Assembly (NCBI GenBank): GCA_024407875.1
Contig: JAKSVT010000002.1
Span: 1 to 64,000, forward strand
DNA length: 64,000 bases
Reading direction: 5' to 3'
Origin: Alphaproteobacteria bacterium
GTDB lineage: Bacteria > Pseudomonadota > Alphaproteobacteria > CAAGCB01 > CAG-977
Program-made: the position numbers and the translations under genes
Notes under the pieces: model-generated
Databases searched by the model: none
What the model was told of the DNA's origin: nothing
What the model saw: the letters and a program-made list of their open reading frames with translations, nothing else
Part shown: positions 9,564 through 18,818 of the stretch, piece after piece
Layout of the letters: each line of letters begins with the position of its first letter
Numbering within the stretch: position 1 is the stretch's first letter

Positions 9564-12500
9564 ATGAAGATAAATCGTTCATCAATTCTTAGACATACAA
9601 ATTATTTCCAAAAAGGTGAAGATTATTACCTTGAAGGAAAAGTTGGTGAGGTAAAATATACGCCATTTAGACAAAGTGACGACATTTTAGTATCAGCTTT
9701 TGTAAATGGAAGTGAAGAATATTTTAGCGAAATTCGTGTTGATAAAGTTGGCAATATTAAATCTTCATTATGTACATGTCCAACACAAACAAATGGATTA
9801 TGTAAACATTGTGTAGCTCTAGCTTTAAAAGCTTCAGATGAAACGTCAATATCTGAAGATGAATTGAGTATTAAAAAGACAGATAATTTATTATTTGATG
9901 TTATAGATTATAAAACTCATTCAAATAATATCAAAAGGATTGAAGAAAAAAATCCCGATGGAATTTATGATTTAGTTCCTGTTTTAAGAAGAAATTATGC
10001 TGGATTTTATTCTAATCCTAAAGGCTTCTTTATATCTTTTAAATTCGGACAAGATAATAAATTATATACTATAAAAAATATAGATGAGTTTATAAAGGCA
10101 GTAAGATTTGAAAGAGAAATAGAGTACGGAAAGAAATTTACATGCGTTCATAGATATGAAGAATTTACTGAAAAATCTAGAAAAGTTTTTAAAGCTTTGA
10201 ATTTTTCTGTTGGTAAAAAAGATTATCTTTATAAAAACGAAATTTCACTATCTGATGCTTCATTAGTAATGTTTTTAAATTGCTATTTTAATGAAAAAAT
10301 AATGGTAGATAATATCTTATATGATGTTATTCCTGAGGATGAGATAAAAAGAATTACTTTTAAAATAAAAAAACGTAAAAGTGGATGTGAAATTGAAATT
10401 TCTCCATATGAATTTATTCAAGGTGTAGATGAAAGCTATATTTTGATTAATAGAACATTTTTTAAAATAAAAGAAAAAATGTCTCAAGCAGATGCTTATG
10501 TTTTTGATGCTTTACAAACAAAGACAACAAAATTCTTAAAACTTTCAGAAAGAGATTTCGTTAACTTTGCAACAAATGTTCTCCCTGTTTTAGAAAAATA
10601 TGCAAATGTAATTTACGAAGATATAAGTTTTGAAAATTACATTCAGGTAAGCGGTGATTATTACGTCTTTATGCATGCTCCTAATAATAAACAAATAGAA
10701 TGTATATGCACGTGCGTTTATAAAGATAAAATTTATGATATTAGTTCTCAAGGAAGCAATGAGCCAAGAGACTTTAGTTCGGAAAAGAAATTATTAGATT
10801 TCTTAAGAAAATATTTTCCTAAAAGTGAGACTATTAAACAAAATAAGGAAGACAATATTCAGGATTTATCTTATTTAGATGAAGAAGTATTGAATGCAAA
10901 TAGCTCTTCTTTATTTACGTTACATGATATTGCAAGAAGTGCAAAAACTGTTTTTTCAGTTCAGGATGATGAACAAATTTTTGATTTAGTAAGAAATGGA
11001 TTAAATTCATTAAAGTCTTTTGCAAAAATTTATGTTGATGAAACAATTCATCGTATGAGCAATAAAAATACTCCTAAATTATCTATAGGTGTTCAAGTTG
11101 GAAGTGATTTGTTAACATTAGATATGAAATTAAAAGATATCAATATTAATGAATTAAATAAGATTATTGATAGTTATAAGAAAAAACAAAAATTTTACAG
11201 ATTAAAAACAGGGGACTTCCTTGATTTAGAAGGCGAAGATTTAGAAACTGCAGAACAATTAGTTGATACTTTAAAATTATCAAAAGACAATTTAACAAAT
11301 GGTGAAGCAAAGCTACCTTTATATAGAGCTTTCTATATTGATTCTGTTTTAAAACAAAATCAAAAAATTGAAGTTGATAGGACAGATAGTTTTAAAGAAT
11401 TTATAAATAATGTTGAGAGTTTCGACCATAACAATTTTAATGTTCCAAAAGAAATAACTGCAGAATTGCGTAATTATCAAATAGAAGGTTTTAAGTGGTT
11501 ATGTACATTATGCGAATATGGATTAGGTGGAATATTAGCTGATGATATGGGGTTAGGTAAAACACTTCAGTTAATAACTTTAGTTCAGCATAGAGTTAAT
11601 AAAAATAAAAAATCGACAAACTTGGTTGTTTGCCCAGCTTCATTAATATATAACTGGGAAGCTGAGATTAATCGTTTTGCTCCGAAATTGACTACACAAA
11701 TCATTTTAGGAAATGCAAATGAAAGAAAAAATTTAATTAAAAAATGCCAAAACTATAATTTTGTAATTACATCATATGATTTACTAAAAAGAGATATAGA
11801 ATTATATGAAGATAAATCATTTGATGTATGCATTATTGATGAAGCTCAATTTATTAAAAATGCGGGAACTCAATGTGCTTTTTGTGTTAAGAAAATTAAT
11901 TCAAAACATCATTTTGCTTTAACAGGTACACCAATTGAAAACAAGTTGAGTGACTTATGGTCTATTTTTGATTTCTTAATGCCAGGATATTTATTCTCAT
12001 ATTTAAGATTTAAGAAAACTTTTGAAAATAGTATTGTTAAAATTAAGGATGAACGTGTTGTTGAACGCTTAACAAAAATGGTATCGCCATTTTTGCTGCG
12101 TCGTAAAAAGAGTGATGTATTAAAGGATCTTCCATCAAAAATTGAAAGACCTCTTTATATCACAATGACAGATAAACAAACTGAAATTTATAATAATTAT
12201 ATGAATGCCTTGCAATATTATTTGCACCAAGCTTCAGATGATGAAATCAAGAGTAAAAAGATACAGGTTTTAGCAGAATTAACAAGACTAAGACAAATTT
12301 GCTGTTCTCCAGAATTATGTGTAGATAATTATGCAGGCGGTTCTGGAAAGATGACAGCGTTATTAGAATTATTGCAAACATCTGTTGAAGATGGCCATAA
12401 TGTATTAATATTCTCACAATTTACTTCTTTGCTTGAAATAGCTCAAAAAGAATGGTGCAAAATATCTAAAGAACCATTTTTATATTTGTCAGGAGCTGAT

Positions 12501-12860
12501 TCTAAAATTAAACGACAACGTATGGTTGATGATTTCCAAAATGGAAAATATAAGATTTTCTTCATTTCTTTAAAAGCTGGAGGAACAGGTCTCAATTTAA
12601 CAAATGCGGATACTGTAATTCATTGTGATCCATGGTGGAATTTGGCAGCTCAAAACCAAGCAACTGATCGTGCTCATCGTATTGGTCAGAAGAAAGTGGT
12701 AAACGTTATTAAATTAGTTGCAAAGAATACAATTGAGGAAAAAATTGTAAAACTACAAGAAACTAAAGCAAAATTAGCAGAATCAATTATTGAAAATAGT
12801 GCGCAAGAACAGTTATTTGATTTAACAAAAGATCAATTATTAGAATTATTTGATGCTTAA
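9564..12860 (+). CDS. SWIM zinc-finger SNF2-family helicase
   Basis: At the N terminus is a SWIM zinc finger with ligands Cys70, Cys72, Cys80 and His82 (CTCP to CKHC). After a long middle region, the SNF2 ATPase starts near residue 640: motif I DDMGLGKT at 660-667, motif II DEAQ at 759-762, motif III ALTGTPIEN. The helicase C lobe has LIFSQFTSLL, then GGTGLNLTNADTVIH and DRAHRIGQ. Such proteins are DNA translocases that remodel protein-DNA complexes. The gene follows the coupling ATPase after three bases and precedes a peptidase by 16, so it is probably in the same operon, although the functional link is unclear. The length (1098 aa) is usual for this architecture. Confidence 0.92.
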   Translation: MKINRSSILRHTNYFQKGEDYYLEGKVGEVKYTPFRQSDDILVSAFVNGSEEYFSEIRVDKVGNIKSSLCTCPTQTNGLCKHCVALALKASDETSISEDELSIKKTDNLLFDVIDYKTHSNNIKRIEEKNPDGIYDLVPVLRRNYAGFYSNPKGFFISFKFGQDNKLYTIKNIDEFIKAVRFEREIEYGKKFTCVHRYEEFTEKSRKVFKALNFSVGKKDYLYKNEISLSDASLVMFLNCYFNEKIMVDNILYDVIPEDEIKRITFKIKKRKSGCEIEISPYEFIQGVDESYILINRTFFKIKEKMSQADAYVFDALQTKTTKFLKLSERDFVNFATNVLPVLEKYANVIYEDISFENYIQVSGDYYVFMHAPNNKQIECICTCVYKDKIYDISSQGSNEPRDFSSEKKLLDFLRKYFPKSETIKQNKEDNIQDLSYLDEEVLNANSSSLFTLHDIARSAKTVFSVQDDEQIFDLVRNGLNSLKSFAKIYVDETIHRMSNKNTPKLSIGVQVGSDLLTLDMKLKDININELNKIIDSYKKKQKFYRLKTGDFLDLEGEDLETAEQLVDTLKLSKDNLTNGEAKLPLYRAFYIDSVLKQNQKIEVDRTDSFKEFINNVESFDHNNFNVPKEITAELRNYQIEGFKWLCTLCEYGLGGILADDMGLGKTLQLITLVQHRVNKNKKSTNLVVCPASLIYNWEAEINRFAPKLTTQIILGNANERKNLIKKCQNYNFVITSYDLLKRDIELYEDKSFDVCIIDEAQFIKNAGTQCAFCVKKINSKHHFALTGTPIENKLSDLWSIFDFLMPGYLFSYLRFKKTFENSIVKIKDERVVERLTKMVSPFLLRRKKSDVLKDLPSKIERPLYITMTDKQTEIYNNYMNALQYYLHQASDDEIKSKKIQVLAELTRLRQICCSPELCVDNYAGGSGKMTALLELLQTSVEDGHNVLIFSQFTSLLEIAQKEWCKISKEPFLYLSGADSKIKRQRMVDDFQNGKYKIFFISLKAGGTGLNLTNADTVIHCDPWWNLAAQNQATDRAHRIGQKKVVNVIKLVAKNTIEEKIVKLQETKAKLAESIIENSAQEQLFDLTKDQLLELFDA

Positions 12861-12876
12861 TTAGAAAGGTTTAATT

Positions 12877-14076
12877 ATGTCAGAATTAATAGATTTATTT
12901 AAAGAATTAGTTTTAATTCCTTCTCCTTCGATGCATGAAGAAAAGGTTGCTGATAAAATTTGTGAAATATTAAAAGAAGCAGATATTGAAGTTTCAAAAG
13001 ATGATTTTGGAAATGTTCATGGAAAAATATTAGCTAATGATAATTCAAAAAAATCATTAATGCTTTCAGCTCATATGGATGTGGTAGGGGATAAATCTCC
13101 AATAGTATTGAAAGAAAGTGATAATATTATTGAAACTGATAAAACTAGAACTTTAGGTGCAGATGATAAAGCGGGTGTTGCTAGTGCGATTTCTTTAGCT
13201 AAATGGTTAAAGAAAAATCCTGACATTAAACATGGTGGATTAGAATTGTTGTTTACACGTGATGAGGAAATGAATATGTCAGGTGCTAAGCATGTTGATT
13301 TTAATAAGGTTGATTCTGAATATGTAATTGTTATGGATGCAGATCGTTTGGGTGATTTCCAAATTGCAGGAGCAGGGTTTATTCGTTTAACTTTAAGAGT
13401 TCAGAATACAAAAGGCGGACATTCTGGTATTGATATTGATGATACATCAAGAATAAATGCTGTTAAGGTATTAAGTGAAATTATGAGCGAAATTCCTCAA
13501 GGCGTTTATTATAAAAATGAAACTGGAGTTGTAACTTCTATTAATGCAGGTGTTGTTGTAGGTGGCGGTGTTAAAAATATTGAAACAAATAAACAGGGCT
13601 CTGCTTTTATGGATGAATTATTAGAGCAAGGAATGTGTAATATTATCAATACAGACGCATATGCTTTATATTCTATTCGTAGTTCAGATAAGAAAAAAGA
13701 AGCTGAATTATTAGATGAAATAAAAACTATTCAAACAAAATTTCAACAAAAGTATAAAGGCTTAGCAGATATAGTTGTTGAATGCACTGAAACAATGAAA
13801 CCATTTGAAAAATCAAGTGATGAAACATTAATAAATGTAGCTAGAAAAGCTGGTGAAAATTTAGGAATAAAGATGAATATTACATCATTCCACGCAGGTG
13901 CAGAAACACACCATTATGCACATCAAAAAAATAAATTTGGTAAAATTTTAAAACCTGTTTTAATGGGTGCAGGTAATGTTTATAATATGCATAGTGCAAA
14001 AGAATATGTCGAAAAAGATAGTATGGAAAAAGCTTTCGTATTATTAAAAGAAATATTTACGTTATTTAACAAATAA
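12877..14076 (+). CDS. M20 family peptidase, PepT-like
   Basis: Metal and catalytic positions typical of M20 aminopeptidases can be seen: SAHMDVVG with His66 and Asp68, GADDKAG with Asp96 or Asp97, FTRDEEM with Glu130 and Glu131, and VIVMDADR with Asp154. A His-containing AGAETHHYAH motif near the C terminus supplies the last ligand. The sequence looks like the peptidase T-like branch that removes N-terminal residues from small peptides. It is cytoplasmic, with no signal. An AGAAAGG-like box (TTAGAAAGGTTTAATT) precedes the ATG. It is the last gene of the plus-strand run starting at 4768. Confidence 0.85.
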   Translation: MSELIDLFKELVLIPSPSMHEEKVADKICEILKEADIEVSKDDFGNVHGKILANDNSKKSLMLSAHMDVVGDKSPIVLKESDNIIETDKTRTLGADDKAGVASAISLAKWLKKNPDIKHGGLELLFTRDEEMNMSGAKHVDFNKVDSEYVIVMDADRLGDFQIAGAGFIRLTLRVQNTKGGHSGIDIDDTSRINAVKVLSEIMSEIPQGVYYKNETGVVTSINAGVVVGGGVKNIETNKQGSAFMDELLEQGMCNIINTDAYALYSIRSSDKKKEAELLDEIKTIQTKFQQKYKGLADIVVECTETMKPFEKSSDETLINVARKAGENLGIKMNITSFHAGAETHHYAHQKNKFGKILKPVLMGAGNVYNMHSAKEYVEKDSMEKAFVLLKEIFTLFNK

Positions 14077-14127
14077 AAATCGATATTTTTAGACAAAAAT
14101 ATATAGACAAAAATGAAAATTTGTGTC

Positions 14128-14160
14128 AATATGCTCCTATAAGAGATATAGGAGCATATT
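14128..14160 (+). promoter_or_regulatory. Perfect 13-bp hairpin that buries the Shine-Dalgarno of the next gene
   Basis: AATATGCTCCTAT (14128-14140) is followed by the loop AAGAGAT and the exact complement ATAGGAGCATATT (14148-14160). The AGGAG box for the ATG at 14164 lies inside the right arm (14150-14154), so in the RNA it is fully paired. There is no U tract after the stem, so it is not a simple terminator. It could act as a translational switch (thermosensor, protein-bound operator or attenuator) or as a dyad operator in DNA. Confidence 0.65.
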
Positions 14161-14163
14161 ATT

Positions 14164-14997
14164 ATGTCAGAATATAAATTAGTTCATGAAAAGCGTAAAC
14201 ACAAAGGCCCAAAATCAAATTATGCTAATATTCAAAGTAATCATAATCAGCAAAATAATGATAATGTAAGTGCAAAATTACCAAAAGATTTTGAAGCTGT
14301 ATTTGAATGGGTTCCTGTTGAAGGTAGACGTATATCTTCAGCTGCTAACAAAGTTATTTATGAAGAATATAAAGAGGCTCGTCCTCAATTATTAAAGAAC
14401 ACTGTTTATAATGAAGATGGTTCTTTAAATGAAGAGGGAATGTCAAGATTACACCAAGCTGGTTTAAGTGATGAAGTAATTTTTAGTTCTATCGCTAAAG
14501 GTAGAACACCAAATGGATTTAATTATCATCATTTATTCCCACGTGTATTAAGTGGTAGTTTAAAAGATGGACCAATCAAAATTGGTAATGAGGAAATTTC
14601 AACAATTCATGATTGGCGTTGTTTGATGCCATTATCAAATGCTCATGGTATGGATATCCATTTGAATGTTCATAATGCTATGGATGAAAGAAATGGAAGT
14701 TTGCCAGGAGTAGGGGGCAAAACAACATATTATATAGCAATGCCATTATCTAAAGCTGATTACGAATTATATAAAGAAAATCCAGCTGCAGTAAAAAAAG
14801 AACTTTTAATAGTTAGTGCTCATGATTATAAAACTGTAGATCAAAGAGAAGGCTGCAAATATATGACAATGGATCAAGTAAGAGCTGCTTGTGAAGAAAA
14901 GAAGGAAAGAGAAGAAAGGGACAGTAAAATAGTTCAATTTAATAAACCTTCAGCAACTGCAGTTGCCATTAGATATAAGGCAAGTAAGTCAAGATAA
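14164..14997 (+). CDS. Protein with HNH-nuclease-like histidine motif, 277 aa
   Basis: The central region has YHHLFPR at residues 121-127 (His122, His123), then LMPLSNAHGMDIH at 154-166 (Asn159, His161, His166). This spacing of a His pair, an Asn and a downstream H-x4-H resembles HNH/His-Me-finger nucleases, many of which are secreted toxins. The N terminus is basic and Asn/Gln-rich, the C terminus is basic (RYKASKSR), and there is no Sec signal. The family call is by motif only; it may be a different metal-binding fold. Its Shine-Dalgarno is occluded by a hairpin, implying controlled translation. It lies downstream of the VirD4-like operon, so a type IV substrate is conceivable. Confidence 0.55.
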   Translation: MSEYKLVHEKRKHKGPKSNYANIQSNHNQQNNDNVSAKLPKDFEAVFEWVPVEGRRISSAANKVIYEEYKEARPQLLKNTVYNEDGSLNEEGMSRLHQAGLSDEVIFSSIAKGRTPNGFNYHHLFPRVLSGSLKDGPIKIGNEEISTIHDWRCLMPLSNAHGMDIHLNVHNAMDERNGSLPGVGGKTTYYIAMPLSKADYELYKENPAAVKKELLIVSAHDYKTVDQREGCKYMTMDQVRAACEEKKEREERDSKIVQFNKPSATAVAIRYKASKSR

Positions 14998-15009
14998 AAT
15001 AATTACGAA

Positions 15010-15036
15010 AAATCCACTGAAATAGTGGATTTTTTT
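15010..15036 (+). terminator. Rho-independent terminator of the HNH-like gene
   Basis: The stem AAATCCACT / AGTGGATTT has a GAAAT loop and is followed by a run of T, starting 13 bases after the stop codon. Confidence 0.85.
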
Positions 15037-15061
15037 ATGGAATAATACAAAATTAAGTAAC

Positions 15062-15088
15062 AAAAAAATCCGCACTATGTGCGGAATT
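15062..15088 (-). terminator. Terminator downstream of tRNA-Phe
   Basis: Read on the minus strand, TCCGCAC / GTGCGGA with a three-base loop (ATA) is followed by TTTTTTTG. It lies just after the 3' end of the tRNA-Phe gene. Confidence 0.8.
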
Positions 15089-15093
15089 TTTGA

Positions 15094-15169
15094 TGGTGGC
15101 TGGGGACGGGATTGAACCGCCGACACGGGGATTTTCAGTCCCCTGCTCTACCAACTGAGCTACCCAGCC
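15094..15169 (-). tRNA. tRNA-Phe (anticodon GAA)
   Basis: On the minus strand it starts GGCTGGG and ends CCCAGCC plus ACCA. The D arm is AGCTCAGTTGGTAGAGC, the anticodon stem GGGGA/TCCCC has loop CTGAAAA (anticodon GAA), and the T arm contains GGTTCAATCC. The CCA end is encoded. Confidence 0.95.
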
Positions 15170-15269
15170 ATCAGGTTCGTGTCTTTATATATCAAATAAA
15201 AATATGCTTGTCTATAACTATTTTAATTTTTTTGAATAAAAATTTATTTTCTAAATTAATTTAGATTAT

Positions 15270-15491
15270 TTATTGGTTTAAAGCATCATCATTTGGGGCT
15301 TCTTCAGTATGGATAACATAATTGCCATTAAACCATTTATCCAAATCAATATCAGCACATCTTTTGGAACAAAAAGGCTTGTATTTATTTGTTGTAGGTT
15401 TTCCACAAATAGGGCATTTCATGCCTTCAACAGGATCAATTTTTGGCATATCGAGTTTTAAATCATTTAAAAGTTCGTCTTTGTTTCTCAT
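15270..15491 (-). CDS. yacG: YacG-type zinc-binding protein (DNA gyrase inhibitor family)
   Basis: This 73-residue protein has the four-cysteine knuckle of YacG: CPIC (Cys26, Cys29) and CSKRC (Cys41, Cys45), followed by DIDLDKWFNGNY, the conserved tail motif of the family. In E. coli YacG binds GyrB and inhibits gyrase. The ATG overlaps the TGA of rng by four bases (ATGA), so it is translationally coupled to it. The order maf-rng-yacG is common in Alphaproteobacteria. The N-terminal extension of about 24 residues before the first Cys is longer than in E. coli. Confidence 0.9.
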   Translation of the reverse strand: MRNKDELLNDLKLDMPKIDPVEGMKCPICGKPTTNKYKPFCSKRCADIDLDKWFNGNYVIHTEEAPNDDALNQ

Positions 15492-16579
15492 AATATTGTA
15501 TCCTTTAAATCAAATAGATCTTGAGATCCTCGTCTTACAATTAATTCAACCAAACCTAAATTGGATATTCCTTTAATTTCTAAATTTTCATTTTTTAAAA
15601 TATCTATAAGTTTTAATAAGTCATCTTTATCTTTTTTTCCGGCAAAATCTATAATCATTTGTCCAGATAAATTTTTTATTCTTATTTGTCTTAAAATTTC
15701 ATATGCTGCTTGTTTGTTTGCTACGGCCCATGCAGCTTTCCCTGAGTTAACATCAAAGCATACACAACATGATGTTTTCTCTACTATTAAACTACCACCG
15801 CAATTCAGTTCTATTTTCTTTTCGAGAGCTTCTTCTATTAATAAAGGAAATTTAATATGTTCTCTAATATCATCTGTATATAATTTGGTTTCATGTCCTG
15901 CAGATTTTACTAAAAAAGCTGTGTGAGCATGATCTGTAATAACTAAGTCAATTTTCTTATCGTATTTTTTTAGAACTTGGAATATTTTTGCTTCAGGCTC
16001 AAATAAAATATCATTTCCTGATACAGACTGAGAAATAATATTGTTCCATAAAGCGTTAAAATCATCTAATTCTTCTGCGATAGCATCATTTGATAAATCT
16101 TGAGCTAATGTTCTTACGATAAAACTGTCTTGAACAGGTTGTAAGAAAAATTCCAGTCTTTTTAATTTATCTTGAGGAATTTTTTTGGAAAATTCTTTTT
16201 TTTGACGAGTAGGTGTATAAACTAAAGCTTCTCCTGCTAAACAAATATCAGCACTAACTTTAATTTCTTTATTTTCTGTTTTATCGTGTTTTACTTGAAC
16301 AATTAATTTTTCACCGATAGATAAAGGATGTTCATCTAAAACGCCGTCAGGTCTTATAAAAGCCTTTGTTCTTTGTAAAAACGCTGTTTTGTTTCCAATT
16401 TTTACAAAATAATCTTTATTATCTCTATATTCTTGATTAGCAAATCCTATAACTTTTGCTATGCAAACAGTATCAGGTCTTAAGTCGTCAGGAAATTCAA
16501 TAAACAAATCTTGTAAGGTATCACCATCCATAACAGAGATGATTTCATTTTTTTTGTTTATTGAATGATATAATTGCAT
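15488..16579 (-). CDS. rng: Short ribonuclease E/G family protein
   Basis: The two catalytic aspartates of the RNase E/G DNase I-like subdomain are present: CFDVNSGK (Asp276) and MIIDFAG (Asp311). The N-terminal part (AKVIGFANQEYRDNKDYFVKIG) matches the S1/RNase H region. At 363 residues it is shorter than E. coli RNase G (about 490) and ends soon after the catalytic core. The Zn-link CPxC pair and C-terminal oligomerisation part are therefore absent. This short form beside maf and yacG is typical of alphaproteobacteria. It overlaps maf by one base and yacG by four. Expected role: 5'-end-dependent processing of rRNA and mRNA. Confidence 0.85.
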   Translation of the reverse strand: MQLYHSINKKNEIISVMDGDTLQDLFIEFPDDLRPDTVCIAKVIGFANQEYRDNKDYFVKIGNKTAFLQRTKAFIRPDGVLDEHPLSIGEKLIVQVKHDKTENKEIKVSADICLAGEALVYTPTRQKKEFSKKIPQDKLKRLEFFLQPVQDSFIVRTLAQDLSNDAIAEELDDFNALWNNIISQSVSGNDILFEPEAKIFQVLKKYDKKIDLVITDHAHTAFLVKSAGHETKLYTDDIREHIKFPLLIEEALEKKIELNCGGSLIVEKTSCCVCFDVNSGKAAWAVANKQAAYEILRQIRIKNLSGQMIIDFAGKKDKDDLLKLIDILKNENLEIKGISNLGLVELIVRRGSQDLFDLKDTIL

Positions 16580-17151
16580 TATTTAAAAAATCCATTCCCT
16601 TTTAATAGGTTATTTGTTGTGAATATATCTAATCCAACAACATTAGGATAAGAACCTATTAATTTGTTTACAAAAACACCAGCTTTGCCCTGAATAGCAT
16701 AACCCCCAGCTTTTCCAATGCCGTCTTTTGATGATATATAATCTTTAATTTCTAATGTGTCTAATCTCTTGAAAATAACACATGTTTTGCATGTTCTAAT
16801 TATAGTTTTCCCACTAGGAGTAATTAAGCAAATACCACCATAAACATTGTGCCGTCTGCCTGATAACAAATTCATGCATTTTAAAACAGTTTCATCATCT
16901 AACGCTTTTGGAAGAATAGTGTTCCCTCTTGCAACAACAGTGTCGGCAGCTAAAATAAAACAGCCTTTATGATTTTCAAAAACTGTTTTGGCTTTTGATA
17001 AAGCCATTCTTTTCACATAATTTATAACAGTTTCTTTTGGCTGAACTGACTCATCTATATCGGCAGGTAAAACTTCATCAGGATTTATTCCAATTTGATT
17101 TAGCAAAGCTAAACGTCTTGGAGATGCTGATGCTAAAATTAATTTGTTCAT
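16579..17151 (-). CDS. maf: Maf-family nucleoside triphosphate pyrophosphatase
   Basis: The N terminus LILASASPRRLALL is the Maf signature, followed by AADTVV and the glycine-rich GKAGGYAIQGKAG region. Maf proteins hydrolyse non-canonical or canonical nucleoside triphosphates and have been linked to septum inhibition. At 190 residues it has the usual length. It is the second gene of the minus-strand dksA-maf-rng-yacG run, five bases after dksA. Confidence 0.92.
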   Translation of the reverse strand: MNKLILASASPRRLALLNQIGINPDEVLPADIDESVQPKETVINYVKRMALSKAKTVFENHKGCFILAADTVVARGNTILPKALDDETVLKCMNLLSGRRHNVYGGICLITPSGKTIIRTCKTCVIFKRLDTLEIKDYISSKDGIGKAGGYAIQGKAGVFVNKLIGSYPNVVGLDIFTTNNLLKGNGFFK

Positions 17152-17156
17152 AATTT

Positions 17157-17570
17157 TTATTTGTTAATTCTTTCCATACGTTCGTGACGTTCTTGTGCTT
17201 CTATTGTCATAGTTGCAACTGGACGAGCCATCAATCTTTTTAATCCAATAGGATCACCAGTTTCTTCGCAATAACCAAAAGAGCCATCAGCAATACGGTC
17301 TAAAGCTTGATCAATTTTTTGTAATACTTTACGCATACGATCGCGTGTACGTAATTCCATATTTTTATCACCTTCAACAGAAGCACGATCTGTTGCATCA
17401 GCCGTATTCATTCCACCAATTTCTTTTAAGCTATCTAAGGTATCAGTAGATTGATTTAATAACTCTTCTTTCCATTCTAATAACTTTTGACGAAAGTATT
17501 CTAAATGTTTATCACACATATAAGGTTCGTCTTCAGATGGAACATAATCCTTAGGTAAAACAACTGTCAT
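17157..17570 (-). CDS. dksA: DksA, RNA polymerase-binding transcription factor
   Basis: The N-terminal half is a helical coiled coil carrying the DxxDxA-type tip (TADATDRAS). The globular end reads FGYCEETGDPIGLKRL and ends with AQERHER. Only one of the four zinc-finger cysteines of E. coli DksA remains. This is common among alphaproteobacterial DksA proteins, which are known to work without all four cysteines. DksA with ppGpp reprogrammes transcription in the stringent response. It is the first gene of its operon, with an AAGGAGATAGTG stretch just before the ATG. Confidence 0.93.
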   Translation of the reverse strand: MTVVLPKDYVPSEDEPYMCDKHLEYFRQKLLEWKEELLNQSTDTLDSLKEIGGMNTADATDRASVEGDKNMELRTRDRMRKVLQKIDQALDRIADGSFGYCEETGDPIGLKRLMARPVATMTIEAQERHERMERINK

Positions 17571-17678
17571 GACACTATCTCCTTATTGTTTTCATTGCAA
17601 ATTAGTATTACAAATTTAATCATATTTGTCAAGTCGTTAGCTTATTGAAAATGCTTGCTTTTTTAGCAAAAATTTCAA

Positions 17679-18395
17679 TTATTTTATGAAATATTCAATT
17701 GTTGATACTACTCTTACTTTTTTATCAATTTGAGAAGCTTCATCGTTTTCATTTGTTTGTTCTCTAGATGTAATAGAAAATACACCTTGGTTAGCTCTTT
17801 TGATTGAACCAATTTTTGCACCAGAATTGATAGCAAATTCATTAGCAGAAGCTTTGGCGTTTTCAATAGCGTTTTTTAGCATTTCAGGTTTGATATCGTT
17901 TAATTTTGTAAATGAATAAGCAACACCATTTCCATAAGAACTAAAACTTACGCCTTTAGAAACTAAATCTCCAATTTTTGGAAATGTATCATGAACTAAA
18001 TCTATTTTTGTGGATCTTATTGATAAACATTGATTTAATGTATATCTTGAAGTTATAGAATCTTTATCCCTATAACTGTCAGCGTATGCATCTTGCATTG
18101 TTAAGCCTTGAATAATTATTTCACTTTCTTCAAATCCTGCGTTTTTTAAATATTCAATAATTAATTTTTGTTGGTTTTCAATATCTTTAGTAGCTATTAA
18201 AATATTATTATTTGTAGCTACAAATTTAATAGTCCACAATGCTAAATCAGCTTTAACATCTTTTTCAGCCAATCCTTTAACGACAACAACGTTATTATTG
18301 TTAACTACTTGCCTATAACATAAGCCTAAATTTGTTCCGCCAACAGCAACTCCTAATCCAATTAATGCGCCAGCAATAATAATACTTTTATCCAT
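17679..18395 (-). CDS. SIMPL-domain (DUF541, YggE-like) membrane-anchored protein
   Basis: The start is placed at ATG 18395 (MDKSIIIAGALIG), because GGGAG sits nine bases upstream; an ATG five codons earlier has no ribosome site. One N-terminal hydrophobic segment (residues 3-22) anchors it. The body (VVVVKGLAEKDVKADLALWTI and the late region around residues 165-230) matches SIMPL/DUF541 proteins, periplasmic beta-alpha repeat proteins whose function is poorly defined and sometimes tied to oxidative stress. It is a single minus-strand gene divergent from the SMR transporter. Confidence 0.8.
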   Translation of the reverse strand: MDKSIIIAGALIGLGVAVGGTNLGLCYRQVVNNNNVVVVKGLAEKDVKADLALWTIKFVATNNNILIATKDIENQQKLIIEYLKNAGFEESEIIIQGLTMQDAYADSYRDKDSITSRYTLNQCLSIRSTKIDLVHDTFPKIGDLVSKGVSFSSYGNGVAYSFTKLNDIKPEMLKNAIENAKASANEFAINSGAKIGSIKRANQGVFSITSREQTNENDEASQIDKKVRVVSTIEYFIK

Positions 18396-18506
18396 AATAA
18401 TTACTCCCATTTAAATAGTTTAAAATAGAATAAATCATTATTTGAAATAATTCATCTATTAGTTTATTTTTTATAACAATAATAAAAAATTTATTGAGGT
18501 TAAAAA

Positions 18507-18818
18507 ATGAACTGGATTATTTTAATTGTTGCAGGAATGTTTGAAACAGTTTGGGCTGTTGCTTTAAAAAATTCTGAAGGTTTCACAAAACTATACCCTT
18601 CAATTATATTTTTTGTAGCTACTTTTTTAAGCATGTATTTATTAAGTGTTGCAATGAAAACAATTCCATTAGGAACTGCATATGCAGTTTGGACAGGAAT
18701 AGGGGCAATAACTACTGTAATTTATGGTATATTGTATTTTAATGAACCTGTATCAATTTATAGAATGGTCTTTTTACTATTTATTTTTACTGGAATTGTT
18801 GGCTTAAAGTGTAAATAA
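18507..18818 (+). CDS. sugE: SMR-family exporter, SugE/Gdx (guanidinium exporter) type
   Basis: Four transmembrane helices fill the 103 residues. The N terminus MNWIILIVAGMFETVWAVAL has the SMR glutamate (Glu13). PLGTAYAVWTGIGA is the Gdx/SugE signature and separates this branch from EmrE. Known members export guanidinium as dual-topology or antiparallel dimers. Upstream (18419-18506) I see no guanidine riboswitch; there is only an AT-rich promoter region and TTGAGG ahead of the ATG. Confidence 0.88.
   Translation: MNWIILIVAGMFETVWAVALKNSEGFTKLYPSIIFFVATFLSMYLLSVAMKTIPLGTAYAVWTGIGAITTVIYGILYFNEPVSIYRMVFLLFIFTGIVGLKCK

Noticed and set aside
18419-18506. Guanidine riboswitch before the SugE/Gdx gene
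   Set aside because: The short, almost purely AT upstream region shows no ACGR-type loops or stable paired arms.
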